From: Candidatus Rikenella faecigallinarum
Lineage (GTDB): Bacteria > Bacteroidota > Bacteroidia > Bacteroidales > Rikenellaceae
Assembly (NCBI GenBank): GCA_019113395.1
Contig: DXHL01000032.1
Location: 1-39,033 of the forward strand
DNA length: 39,033 bases
Direction: 5' to 3'
Shown here in pieces: positions 25,846 to 34,157 of the stretch (the stretch's first letter is position 1; each line of letters starts with the position of its first letter). The notes under the pieces are model-generated. The model searched no databases. It had not been told where the DNA came from and saw only the letters and a program-made list of their open reading frames with translations. The translations under genes were made by a program, and so were the position numbers.

Positions 25846-26853
25846 CTACTTGCCAAAGCGTTTCCAGTAGGGGGCATCTGCTTTGTAGTTCTTGAGCAGG
25901 TCGAGGTGGTCGGGGTCCAATTTACCCAGAATCATTTGGAATCCGGCCTGTTCCTGAACGGTGAGCAGTTCTCCGGCATAGCCGTCAGCCACGGTCACCC
26001 CGGCCGCTTCCAGTTTTTTGGCCGCAGCACGGTAGATGATAAACTGCTCCATCAGCGTGGTAGAGCCCACCCCGTTGATATAGAGCAGCACCTTGTCACC
26101 CGCCTTAAGTTGGAGTTTTTGCATCAGCTGCCCCACCATACATTCTGCCGTAGCATCAGCCGACACGAGCGGTTCACTGCCGCCCTGTCCTGCTTCGCCG
26201 TGCTGCCCCATCCCGATTTGCATCATGCCTTCGGGCAGTTCAGTGATGGTTGCCCCATTCTGCGGATGCGTGCAGGCACGCATCGCTACGGCCAGCGTAG
26301 CAATCTGTTTGTTGAAACGTTCGCCGATTTCAATCAGTTCGTCGAGCGATTTGCCCTGTTCGGCAGCTGCCCCGAGAATTTTGTACATGGGGATAGCCCC
26401 AGCCAGTCCGCGACGGTCTTCATCCGGAGCGTCCAGTCCCGCTGAAATATCGTCGTGGGTCATGATTGACTTCACTTTGATGCCGGCCCGTTCGGCCAGT
26501 TGTTTGGCCATGTTGCCGCTCATCACGTCCCCCGAGTGGTTCAGGACAAGGAGCAGAATCCCGGCATCGCGCTTAAACATTTGGAGAGCCTGGAAGAGGC
26601 GTTGTGCACCGGGAGCCGCAAAGATATCGCCGACAACCGAAGCGTCAAGCATCCCTTCGCCCACGAAACCGCTCACGGCAGGTTCGTGTCCCGAGCCGCC
26701 GAAAGCGATGATAGCCACTTTATCTTCCGCTTTGGGGTGGGTACGTACCACGATATTTTCAGCGCCGAGTTTGACGGTTTCCGAGAAGGCCATGGTATAG
26801 CCTTCGAGCAGTTCGGCGGTAATTTGGTCGGTAGAATTGATAAATTTATTCAT
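25846..26853 (-). CDS. dhaK: DhaK-type kinase subunit (substrate-binding)
   Basis: Substrate subunit of a two-part DHA-family kinase, 335 residues, which binds a short-chain ketose covalently through His. The key positions can be read directly: GGSGHEP with His56, HSGD with Asp109, and GMGQHGEAG with His218, the hemiaminal-forming histidine, all at the numbers known from E. coli DhaK. One pocket residue differs: position 104, Lys in E. coli DhaK, is Leu here (LLVLNHSGD). With LsrF-like and cupin neighbours this suggests a substrate other than free dihydroxyacetone. It starts 29 bases after the VOC gene stop. Confidence 0.9.
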   Translation of the reverse strand: MNKFINSTDQITAELLEGYTMAFSETVKLGAENIVVRTHPKAEDKVAIIAFGGSGHEPAVSGFVGEGMLDASVVGDIFAAPGAQRLFQALQMFKRDAGILLLVLNHSGDVMSGNMAKQLAERAGIKVKSIMTHDDISAGLDAPDEDRRGLAGAIPMYKILGAAAEQGKSLDELIEIGERFNKQIATLAVAMRACTHPQNGATITELPEGMMQIGMGQHGEAGQGGSEPLVSADATAECMVGQLMQKLQLKAGDKVLLYINGVGSTTLMEQFIIYRAAAKKLEAAGVTVADGYAGELLTVQEQAGFQMILGKLDPDHLDLLKNYKADAPYWKRFGK

Positions 26854-26882
26854 CTCAGTATCAACAGGTTTTCAGGAAGGAT

Positions 26883-27200
26883 TTATTTAACTTGCCACAT
26901 GAGTTCCACGGCGATTCCCTCTTCTTCGACAAAGGCAATCCAGTTTCCGCCGCCACAATCGGTCGGGGGCAGGAGGACTTTTTTACCTTCCATTTCGGCA
27001 TCGGGGTCTGTCACGCGGTAGGCCAGATGGGTCGTGGTGCGAATCAGTTCGGGCATCCAGGAGTCGGCATCGAAGCGGAGCCACTCGATACGGTTCGGGC
27101 TTTTGGAGAAGTCCGTGAGCCACACTTTCATGCCTTCATTGTATACTTCCCCCTCTTTAGGGGTCGAGGTCGGGATACCGACGTGGTCATAGGTTCTCAT
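26883..27200 (-). CDS. VOC/glyoxalase-like small protein
   Basis: Cytoplasmic protein of 105 residues with a single vicinal-oxygen-chelate pattern: YDHVGIPTS at the N-terminus, HLAYRVTD in the middle and GIAVELMWQVK at the end. His and Glu in these three segments are the expected metal ligands. It is shorter than a full two-repeat glyoxalase and would act as a dimer. VOC proteins isomerise or cleave keto or dicarbonyl sugars, which suits its place between the cupin gene and dhaK. The reaction is unknown. Confidence 0.65.
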   Translation of the reverse strand: MRTYDHVGIPTSTPKEGEVYNEGMKVWLTDFSKSPNRIEWLRFDADSWMPELIRTTTHLAYRVTDPDAEMEGKKVLLPPTDCGGGNWIAFVEEEGIAVELMWQVK

Positions 27201-27261
27201 AGGTAGATGTAGTGAGGTTATGGGTTAGTTGATTGGTCTTTGACAAGTGGTTTTTGCACAA

Positions 27262-27309
27262 ACGGCGGAGACCGCAGACACCGAAATGGTGTCTATGCGC
27301 CTCCGCCGT
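27262..27309 (-). terminator. Intra-operon hairpin, possible attenuator
   Basis: An interrupted inverted repeat (outer 9 bp ACGGCGGAG/CTCCGCCGT, inner 6 bp GACACC/GGTGTC) lies between the cupin and VOC genes. No continuous T-run follows on the minus strand, so it may only lower downstream expression or protect the upstream message. Confidence 0.45.
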
Positions 27310-27355
27310 CGATTGAATATGAGGTAGGATAAATCAGGCAAGCGCCGGCAGAGGC

Positions 27356-28072
27356 CTACAGAGCAGCCCCCGGTTTGGTAAAGCGCAGCCCGTCGTTATC
27401 GTGGTAGTTGGCAAATTCCCAAACGATGGCACCTTCCGGGCCGGCCATCATAAAGTGCCAGCTTTCCGGAGCTTTAAGGGTAATGAGTTCGCCCTGGAGT
27501 TGTTTCACGTAGTTTTTCGACACGGTCGATTCTTTTTGCGAGGCGGGAATCAGTTCTTCAGCCCCTTCGGTAGCTTCCCCGATTTCCGAGAAGTTGTAGA
27601 CCCAACCTTTGTCTACCATCCACGATTCGACTTTCGCCGGGAATTTGGTTTTGACGTGTTTGTGTTCGGGAATCATTTGTCCGGGGAGCAGGTAAATCGA
27701 GTGAGCGAAGTACCCGTTCACCGAGTCATTGACCCAGAAGATACCGCCCATACCGCAGTTTTCAAAGTCACCGAGTCCGAAGTCGGTAAACCAGATATCT
27801 TTTTCCATCAGCGGCGTGAAGGGCACGTCGTAGTGGGCAAACATATCGAGGAATGCTTCTTTGGCGACATCCTGTTTGAAGTTGCCTTGAGCGTCGTAGA
27901 AATCGGCGTTCGTGTACTTTTTCTGATAGGGAGCTTTTTTCATGTCTGTAGTGTTTTGAGCCGTCGAGTCAGCACTTTGTCCGGCGGGGCATGAGCCGCC
28001 ACACGAGGTCAGGGTCAGAGCAGCACCGCAAAGTGCAATCATCGATACTTTGAAAAGGTTCGCTTTTTTCAT
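27356..28072 (-). CDS. Cupin-fold lipoprotein, sugar-isomerase-like
   Basis: Lipoprotein of 238 residues with lipobox LTSC at about residues 21-24 and a low-complexity linker. The mature part reads as a cupin: LLPGQMIPEHKHVKTKFPAKVESWMV supplies the metal ligands (Glu-His-x-His and a following Glu), and ITLKAPESWHFMMAGPEGAIVWEF is the second cupin motif with a further His. The layout resembles D-lyxose isomerase-type cupins, which are normally cytoplasmic; a lipid-anchored version is unusual. It lies 84 bases after the RidA-like gene. The isomerase assignment is tentative; a dioxygenase or epimerase cupin is possible. Confidence 0.65.
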   Translation of the reverse strand: MKKANLFKVSMIALCGAALTLTSCGGSCPAGQSADSTAQNTTDMKKAPYQKKYTNADFYDAQGNFKQDVAKEAFLDMFAHYDVPFTPLMEKDIWFTDFGLGDFENCGMGGIFWVNDSVNGYFAHSIYLLPGQMIPEHKHVKTKFPAKVESWMVDKGWVYNFSEIGEATEGAEELIPASQKESTVSKNYVKQLQGELITLKAPESWHFMMAGPEGAIVWEFANYHDNDGLRFTKPGAAL

Positions 28073-28156
28073 GGTTATGTTGTTTTTTTGTATGTTTTCC
28101 TTGAGTCGTTTTCGGAGGTCATCGCCCCCTCAATCTTTACGCCCCCCCTCCACAAT

Positions 28157-29335
28157 TTATTCCGCAGTAAATGCCGCCCCTTCGATTTCAATCAGCAGTT
28201 CGTCACGGCACACATCGGTCAGGACATACAGGGCGCTGACATTCGGATACCGGCTATTGATAATTGTACGAGCCGGCTCCAGCAACTCCTCACTCTTCAA
28301 ATATACGCGAAATATTTGGATTTCGGGTATTTTTTCCACTTTAACTCCATGTTTTCGGAGGTTTTGGCGCGAGATAAGGTATTCGATGTTTTCGAGGGTG
28401 GTGACGGTCTGTTGTCCGATGCCCACACCGGTGAGCGAGGCTTCGCCACGGATAGCCGCCGTTCCCGAGATATACACCTGCAGGCCGGATTCCGGGCTCA
28501 CCACGGCTTTGGCCCGTTCGAATTTGGGAGTGGTTTTGTGGCGAAAGATTTTGTCGGCCACTCCAATCAGCACATTTTGCGAATAGTCGTGAGCAGCCAC
28601 CTGGAGAGCATTGTCCAGGGCCACCGCGGCACACCGTCGGCAGGTCAGAACGACCGCATCGACCTCGACCATAATCCCCCCGTGCGAGGTACCGATACCC
28701 GTAGCCGCCGGGTAGCCCCGTTTCCATTCCGTTCGGGCATAGAAGTGCGAACGGGCATCGTTAAAGTCCTGATAGTGTTGATTTCTGCCCTCGGGGATAC
28801 AGGTAATCCGTTCGATATAGTTCCATTGCCGTACAATGGAGTTGATATCCATCTGCTCGGCCGCCAGCACCTTGCCCAATTTGTCCAGTACCTCGGTAGA
28901 CTGGTCGAAAATGGGAGCCTCGAGTGACGAGGGCAGGATTCCTTCCGTAAAAAGTCTCTTCCCTTCCGCATTTTCCACCGTGAAGTACCTCACCCCTTCG
29001 GCGGAGACTTTTTCGAGTATGTGTTCACTATTCTGTCGTGTCACACACTGCGACTCCATGACCAGTCCCGAGTCGAGCGAGCGTTGTGCCACATAGGTCA
29101 GCAGCGGCATTCGCCATCCGTGACATTCACAACGTTTCCGCACCAGGTCAATGACCCAGCCGCGATGTTCGAGGTATTGGGCATTGTTGTCGGGGTTGCC
29201 AAAAAAGACCAGCCGCAGCGGCACGATTTCGTTCTGTCGGCATTCGGTTTCGAGTTTGTCGAGCATCTCCTCGACCATCTCACCGAATCCGCGAAACCAG
29301 ACCTTGTCAATACGATATATGACGTTGAGTCCCAT
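28157..29335 (-). CDS. RidA/YjgF-fold protein related to chorismatases
   Basis: About 392 residues, apparently two RidA-like halves. The second half has IVRQWNYIERIT, HYQDFNDARSHFY, GYPAATGIGT and the final YPNVSALYVLTDVCRDELLIEIE typical of the YjgF/RidA fold; the combined pattern resembles FkbO/Hyg5-type chorismatases. No signal peptide is seen, so it is cytoplasmic. The start is uncertain: ATG 29335 gives MGLNVIYRIDKVWF directly, while in-frame ATGs at 29380 and 29395 would overlap the upstream cytochrome gene. It could deaminate an imine or act on a chorismate-like ring. Chorismate as substrate is not supported by its neighbours. Confidence 0.6.
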   Translation of the reverse strand: MGLNVIYRIDKVWFRGFGEMVEEMLDKLETECRQNEIVPLRLVFFGNPDNNAQYLEHRGWVIDLVRKRCECHGWRMPLLTYVAQRSLDSGLVMESQCVTRQNSEHILEKVSAEGVRYFTVENAEGKRLFTEGILPSSLEAPIFDQSTEVLDKLGKVLAAEQMDINSIVRQWNYIERITCIPEGRNQHYQDFNDARSHFYARTEWKRGYPAATGIGTSHGGIMVEVDAVVLTCRRCAAVALDNALQVAAHDYSQNVLIGVADKIFRHKTTPKFERAKAVVSPESGLQVYISGTAAIRGEASLTGVGIGQQTVTTLENIEYLISRQNLRKHGVKVEKIPEIQIFRVYLKSEELLEPARTIINSRYPNVSALYVLTDVCRDELLIEIEGAAFTAE

Positions 29336-29363
29336 TCTGTTTGCGTCGCTAAAGGGTTCGTCG

Positions 29364-31214
29364 TTACAGGGAATTGACATATTCGACCAGGGCATCGATA
29401 TCCTTGGCGCTCACCTTTTTGTCTTCGATACCGTGCCGATGCACTTCGAATACCTCCTTCATGGTCGCGGCACGTCCGTCAAAGAGGTAGGGAGCCGTCC
29501 GCCACACTTCGCGCAGGGTCGGGGTATCCCAACCGTTTTCGAATTCAATATCCTGACCGATGCGGTGCATCTGCATATCGGTATAGAAATCCCCGTTGTG
29601 GCACTCGTCGCATTTGAGTTTTTCAAAGACCAGTTTCCCCCGTTTGGCTTTTTCGGAGAGCTGGCCGTTCACCAGATAGGGGCTGGGCACCGCCCGCAGG
29701 CTCTTGACATAGGCATCGACCTTCAGCGCCATGTCCTCCGGAATGTCATAAAACTGAATGTGTGTAAAGCCTTTTCGGTCCGCAATGGCTGCGTTGGCGC
29801 GAATCCCCGAAATCATGCAGGGAGGCGTAAAGAAGGAATAGAGAAGGCTTTTGCAGTTTTTGGAGTTCCCGATACCATCGTTCATCAGGTCCCAGTTCAT
29901 GCCGTCGGTACGGGCATCGCCCGGGTGACAGCCGTTGCAGGACTGCCAGTTTTGGAAACAGAACGAGGCATCGTTGAAGATACGTTCACCGGCCTGCACA
30001 TCGGTTTCGGTTCGCCCCTTGACCTGTGCCACCGCCTGAGCCACGGTATTGTCCGCCACGCGAAAGAGATTCATCGTGTCGGAGAAATAGGTCGGGATAT
30101 AGAGTTGTTTTCCATCTTCCGAAACGGCCATTTTGCGCGGTCCGTTCCCGACCAGGGGTATCCGATGCCGAATCCCGTACAGGAAACGCAGGTCATACGA
30201 GAGTTGTTCCTTGGTGCCGGGGTAGCTCTGCAGTTTGGCAGCCATGGCCGGGTAGTCAATCACACTGAGGTCATGAGTCCCTGAGTGCGTGACAAAGATT
30301 TTATCCCCTACGCTTTTGATATCCCAGATACCGGCCGCTCCCCGTTCAGGTTCATCGAGGACGATACCCCCTTCAAAGGTAAGTTTTTCGGCATCGACCA
30401 CACTCAGGGCACTGGTATTCATCCACCCTTGCTGGAGCTGGGAGGTGGGGACCGTAAAGCGTCCCATGTTGTGCGAAATCAGGACATATTTTCCATCGGG
30501 GCTGAGCGCAATACCCCGCAGGGCATTACTCCCGTTAGCCAGTTTGATGTCTTTGATTTTTTCGAACGAGGCGAGGTCAATCACCGAGACATCGGCAGCC
30601 ACATAATCCACATCAGCCCGCTGTGCCGGCAGGAAGTTGGTCACGAAGAGGTACTTTCCGTCTTTGGACACCACGGCACCTTTCGGTTCGCGGAGCACTT
30701 GCACCGTTCTGCGCACCACCCCGCCCACAGGGTCCACCTCGGCCACCGTGGTCGAGAATTGATTGAGGACAAAGACATGTTTACCGTCAGGCGCTACCAG
30801 CGGAGAGGTGGCACCCGAGGCGACAGGAATTGATTTTTCGATGCGCCCCGCGGTACGGTCAATCACTTCGAGTGTTCCCCGTTTTTCAAACGTGGTGACA
30901 AAGATTTTCTCCTTACCATCCACCGTCCCGACAGCCACACCGGTTGGAATTTGTTCCATCGTCCAGATTTTGAGCGGTTTGGTCCAGTCGTTCGGCGCAT
31001 AGATACGCACCGACTTATCACCTTTGTTGGTGGTCACGACCTTTCCGTCGCTCAGCACCGCGATATCGGTGGTAAAGAGCGGATTTTGGTTTTCCGTTTC
31101 GCTATTTTGTTGTGATTGTGCGGGGGCGCTATTTTGTGCCGCAGCAGGCATCGCCAGCATACTCAGCACGCAGGCACCGGCCAGCATCCAGGGACGGAGT
31201 ACGGAGGATATCAT
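29364..31214 (-). CDS. Exported beta-propeller di-heme cytochrome (MauG/CCP-like)
   Basis: First gene of the operon, 616 residues. A signal peptide ends at MPAAAQN. The N-terminal two thirds form a YVTN-type beta-propeller with repeated blades (for example TSPLVAPDGKHVFVLNQ, VVSKDGKYLFVTN, ALSPDGKYVLISH). The C-terminal third is cytochrome c: CNGCH at 426-430 and CDECH at 535-539, followed by TPTLREVWRTAPYLFDGRAA, the signature of the MauG/cytochrome c peroxidase C-terminal domain. It probably oxidises or passes electrons from a periplasmic substrate. ATG 31214 was chosen because the signal peptide begins there and a promoter lies just upstream. Heme attachment would rely on a CcsBA system such as the one encoded at 3.4-6.0 kb. 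Confidence 0.85.
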   Translation of the reverse strand: MISSVLRPWMLAGACVLSMLAMPAAAQNSAPAQSQQNSETENQNPLFTTDIAVLSDGKVVTTNKGDKSVRIYAPNDWTKPLKIWTMEQIPTGVAVGTVDGKEKIFVTTFEKRGTLEVIDRTAGRIEKSIPVASGATSPLVAPDGKHVFVLNQFSTTVAEVDPVGGVVRRTVQVLREPKGAVVSKDGKYLFVTNFLPAQRADVDYVAADVSVIDLASFEKIKDIKLANGSNALRGIALSPDGKYVLISHNMGRFTVPTSQLQQGWMNTSALSVVDAEKLTFEGGIVLDEPERGAAGIWDIKSVGDKIFVTHSGTHDLSVIDYPAMAAKLQSYPGTKEQLSYDLRFLYGIRHRIPLVGNGPRKMAVSEDGKQLYIPTYFSDTMNLFRVADNTVAQAVAQVKGRTETDVQAGERIFNDASFCFQNWQSCNGCHPGDARTDGMNWDLMNDGIGNSKNCKSLLYSFFTPPCMISGIRANAAIADRKGFTHIQFYDIPEDMALKVDAYVKSLRAVPSPYLVNGQLSEKAKRGKLVFEKLKCDECHNGDFYTDMQMHRIGQDIEFENGWDTPTLREVWRTAPYLFDGRAATMKEVFEVHRHGIEDKKVSAKDIDALVEYVNSL

Positions 31215-31291
31215 AGAGGTAAGAGTTAGGGCTTTGCGTATTATATCGGTTTTGGGGTCTGCCGTTATCGGAGGGTCCCCAAAAGAGCCTA

Positions 31292-31323
31292 CAATGTTAC
31301 ATATTTTCGTTCGGAAATGCAAA
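31292..31323 (-). promoter_or_regulatory. Promoter of the nine-gene cytochrome operon
   Basis: Reading the minus strand, TTTG (31323-31320) is followed after 20 bases by TAACATTG (31299-31292), one mismatch from TAnnTTTG. Transcription would start near 31285, giving a leader of about 70 bases before ATG 31214. The rest of the 325-base gap (31215-31539) holds only the terminator of the preceding gene. Confidence 0.6.
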
Positions 31324-31468
31324 CAATTTCCCACCGCTGCGCACAGCCAGAGCCCCCTCGTTCGGATAATGCGCGACTCGTCCATGCGCTGCTCTACTCT
31401 CCTCTCAAAACGAGGGCGCACAGTCCTATTCCGCCCGACATCGACACCTCTACCGCCCGATAATCGAA

Positions 31469-31505
31469 GGACCGGGGTCGGAAAATGCTATTCCAACCCC
31501 GGTCC
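31469..31505 (-). terminator. Terminator after PCMD lipoprotein gene
   Basis: A 15-bp stem with one mismatch and a 7-base loop lies 34 bases past the stop at 31540. It is followed on the minus strand by a weakly T-rich tail. It separates the surface-protein cluster from the cytochrome operon. Confidence 0.75.
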
Positions 31506-31539
31506 TTGGCTGTATAATGGGAATTCCTCCCCTACTACA

Positions 31540-33207
31540 CTACTCCGTATACTCAAAACTCAACGCAAACTGGTCCACATAAAGGACACTTCCCGGCCCG
31601 CCACAGAAATCCTCTCCATAGCGGCTCGACGATGCCACTATCACGATATGTGTCGGCTTGGTCACCTTGTCATAGTACTCCAGTTTCAAGTCGAATTGCG
31701 TATAGTCTGCCACCACCTGATTGTTTTCCAAAGCGGCATAGGCAATCACGGTCGGATTTGCAGGCCGTTCGGTCGCTCCGCCCCAATTTTCGAGCCGGAT
31801 GTAGATAGAGCAATAGTCCAGTTTGCCCACCGCATCAGGGTGCTTGGCGGCGCTGTAGTTGTTCCCTTCGGTCGTCACCTCCGAGGGGGTGTACTTGTAC
31901 CACCCGGTCATACGGGTCGGGCGTGCAGTATAGGGACGTCCCATCGTAGCACTGGAGGCCGGATTCCCCAAATTGGTTTTATAGGTTCCCGTGAAGATGT
32001 TGCCCGCAGCAATCTGTACCAGCGGCACGCCGCCCAATGTTTCGAGCCGCGCCGCCTTCCCTTCCACGGCATTGCCCTCGCCTTCCACCGGAGTACTGTT
32101 CGCCGACGCATAGATGGTAACCCCCTGATTGCCGGTAGCCCAGAACGAGTTGGCCGCATCCGCGTTGGGGAACCAGTTTTTACCCGACTGTGTCCAGGTA
32201 TTGAAATCCAGATTGGCCACCTCCTCTTCCGCTTCGGTCGTGAAAGAGGTCACGTCGCCGTAATTTTCACCAATCACGCCCCGAACCTCATAATTGGTCG
32301 CAGGCTTGAGCCCCGTTGCCACCCCCGAGAACGAGACGCCATCGACCTGTGCCGTCACAGTCGTCCAGGCATCGTCGCCCGCGCCGGCCGTACGTATCTG
32401 GAAACTGCACTCTCCGGCAGAAGTCAGCCCCTGCGCCGAGAGGTAGGCAAACTGCGCCCACGGATTGACCGAGAAATCGGTAATATACTGCGCCGACTGT
32501 TCGACTGAGACGGTCCACTCCTGCGTAATATCAAAAAACTTCACGATAAAGTGCTGCGGAACCGTAAAGTCATGAATCGTCGCAGGGTCTACATTTTCGA
32601 CCACCGTTCCATCGGCCTGCACCCAGTCCATCGTCGCATTCGACGGGCCCAGTTTGAGCGTTTGAACCTGAATATCGGTCAGCGGCACACTCTCCGGCAC
32701 ATAAGCCGTCACGGCATAGGTCGTGGTGCTGAATTTCGCTTCGCCAATCTGCTGTCCGCCGCCGAGCGTGAAACTGCGGTCAATGTTCTGCGAAGCTTTG
32801 AGGGTCCACAGGTAATCCTGATAGGTTATCACCGTAAAGGTATAGGGTTTATCGGCCGGAATGGCATAGTCTGCGCTCCCCTGCGTGAGGTCGAGGTAGT
32901 AGGAGTTCAGCGTATCCATCTCCTGCCCCGTCACGTTGTCAATCATGCGGGCATCCGGCGTAATGCGGAAGTCGTTCAGAAACACCCGCCGCAAATCGAC
33001 CGTATCGGCCAGCACCAGGTCGATGGTGCGGGACGAGTTGTCGAGGTTAAGGGTTTCTGCACCTCGGACATCCATCTGCGTGATGTTGCCGAGTACCGTT
33101 TCATAAGGAATATCGTTTTTGATACAGCCCGTTGCGAGCACAGCCAAGGACATCAACAGCAGAGCTGCCTGTCCCGTTCCGTATCGTATTCTGTTCATCA
33201 TCTTCAT
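31540..33207 (-). CDS. PCMD-domain lipoprotein
   Basis: Surface lipoprotein of 555 residues with lipobox LATGC after a short signal. The N-terminal half holds Ig-like beta domains, including a fibronectin-like linker ending in GLKPATNYEVRGVIGENYG. The C-terminal half from about 335 is the PCMD (putative carbohydrate metabolism) domain: ANLDFNTWTQSGKNWFPN, FWATGNQGV, MGRPYTARPTRMTGWYKY and YVDQFALSFEY. PCMD domains are beta-jelly-roll modules that probably bind glycans. ATG 33207 is preferred over a TTG at 33231. It follows the barrel gene by 33 bases and should share its transcript. Confidence 0.8.
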   Translation of the reverse strand: MKMMNRIRYGTGQAALLLMSLAVLATGCIKNDIPYETVLGNITQMDVRGAETLNLDNSSRTIDLVLADTVDLRRVFLNDFRITPDARMIDNVTGQEMDTLNSYYLDLTQGSADYAIPADKPYTFTVITYQDYLWTLKASQNIDRSFTLGGGQQIGEAKFSTTTYAVTAYVPESVPLTDIQVQTLKLGPSNATMDWVQADGTVVENVDPATIHDFTVPQHFIVKFFDITQEWTVSVEQSAQYITDFSVNPWAQFAYLSAQGLTSAGECSFQIRTAGAGDDAWTTVTAQVDGVSFSGVATGLKPATNYEVRGVIGENYGDVTSFTTEAEEEVANLDFNTWTQSGKNWFPNADAANSFWATGNQGVTIYASANSTPVEGEGNAVEGKAARLETLGGVPLVQIAAGNIFTGTYKTNLGNPASSATMGRPYTARPTRMTGWYKYTPSEVTTEGNNYSAAKHPDAVGKLDYCSIYIRLENWGGATERPANPTVIAYAALENNQVVADYTQFDLKLEYYDKVTKPTHIVIVASSSRYGEDFCGGPGSVLYVDQFALSFEYTE

Positions 33208-33240
33208 AATCAAAAAAGGCACGATTTTCAACCGACACCG

Positions 33241-33984
33241 TTACAGATAGAAAACCATCCCGAGCGCAATCGAGAAGATATCGATTTTGAAGTTCGCACC
33301 GCTGGTGGTACGCGAACCGTGGTGGATTTGGTTGGTGGTTTGTTCGGTGCGTTTATATTGGTATCCCAAGACCCCGATGGTCGCCTCGACCGACGCGAAG
33401 TTATTGACAAAAACGGAAACCCCGGGAGAACAGAGCAGCCCGATTTGATAGATTTTGGTATAGGTACCCGTCAGGTCCCCACCCGCACCGTTAATCAGTT
33501 TGCCCTGTCCTCCCCCGAACTGAAGTTTGAGGTCGTTAATCAGGGCAAATCGTCGGCTGCTACCCAGGTTGATATAGTTTCTCAGGAAAATGGTTCCGGT
33601 ATAGACGTGTTCGATGTTATAGTAGTCCGAGATTCCGAAACTCAGGTCACCGAGCGAGAGACTGACGTTGTCGATTTGGAGCATGGAGCGCTGGTAGGTA
33701 AAAGCCAGCCCGGCAGCCATATTGTCCTTGAAGGTGTAGCCGAACATCGGTCGAACGGCAAAGGTATAACCGCGGCTGGAAAAGTCGTTCAGCAGCCCGA
33801 GCATTTTATAGTCCTCGTTATTGTGCTGAGTATAGGAGATGTTCCCGCCGAAGAACCACATCCCTTTCGGCATAAAGGTTTGCATGGTAATACCCCGGTC
33901 GAATTTTTCGCGGGCAGCGGCATTTGAGCAGACAAGCGAGGCCAGTACCACAGCCGTCATCAGGAGATATCGTGTTTTTCTCAT
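33241..33984 (-). CDS. Small outer-membrane beta-barrel protein
   Basis: A 247-residue protein with a signal peptide (cleavage near SNAAARE). The rest is alternating hydrophobic and polar residues in about eight to ten strands, with glycines and aromatic girdle residues and a C-terminal strand ending SIALGMVFYL, as expected of an outer-membrane barrel. No family beyond general OmpW-like or porin-like barrels can be assigned. It lies between two PCMD lipoprotein genes, suggesting a shared surface complex; this is an inference. Confidence 0.7.
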   Translation of the reverse strand: MRKTRYLLMTAVVLASLVCSNAAAREKFDRGITMQTFMPKGMWFFGGNISYTQHNNEDYKMLGLLNDFSSRGYTFAVRPMFGYTFKDNMAAGLAFTYQRSMLQIDNVSLSLGDLSFGISDYYNIEHVYTGTIFLRNYINLGSSRRFALINDLKLQFGGGQGKLINGAGGDLTGTYTKIYQIGLLCSPGVSVFVNNFASVEATIGVLGYQYKRTEQTTNQIHHGSRTTSGANFKIDIFSIALGMVFYL

Positions 33985-34047
33985 TGTTCGTGAGTAAGGG
34001 TGCTTAGGTTAGGGTTATGGGTGGTATTTTTCATGGGCACACAAAAA

Positions 34048-34103
34048 GGGCTTTCTGGTCACTGCATCCGCCATTCCGGCGTGAGGTGCATTCCGGAAAG
34101 CCC
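34048..34103 (-). terminator. Terminator after DUF4493/PCMD lipoprotein gene
   Basis: Outer arms GGGCTTTC and GAAAGCCC with further pairing inside form a long hairpin 55 bases past the stop at 34158. The minus strand then runs into TTTTTGTG. Confidence 0.75.
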
Positions 34104-34157
34104 TAAGTCGTGGTTCACATCATTGATGTTGCGTCAGTCTATTCAAAGGTTATAAGA

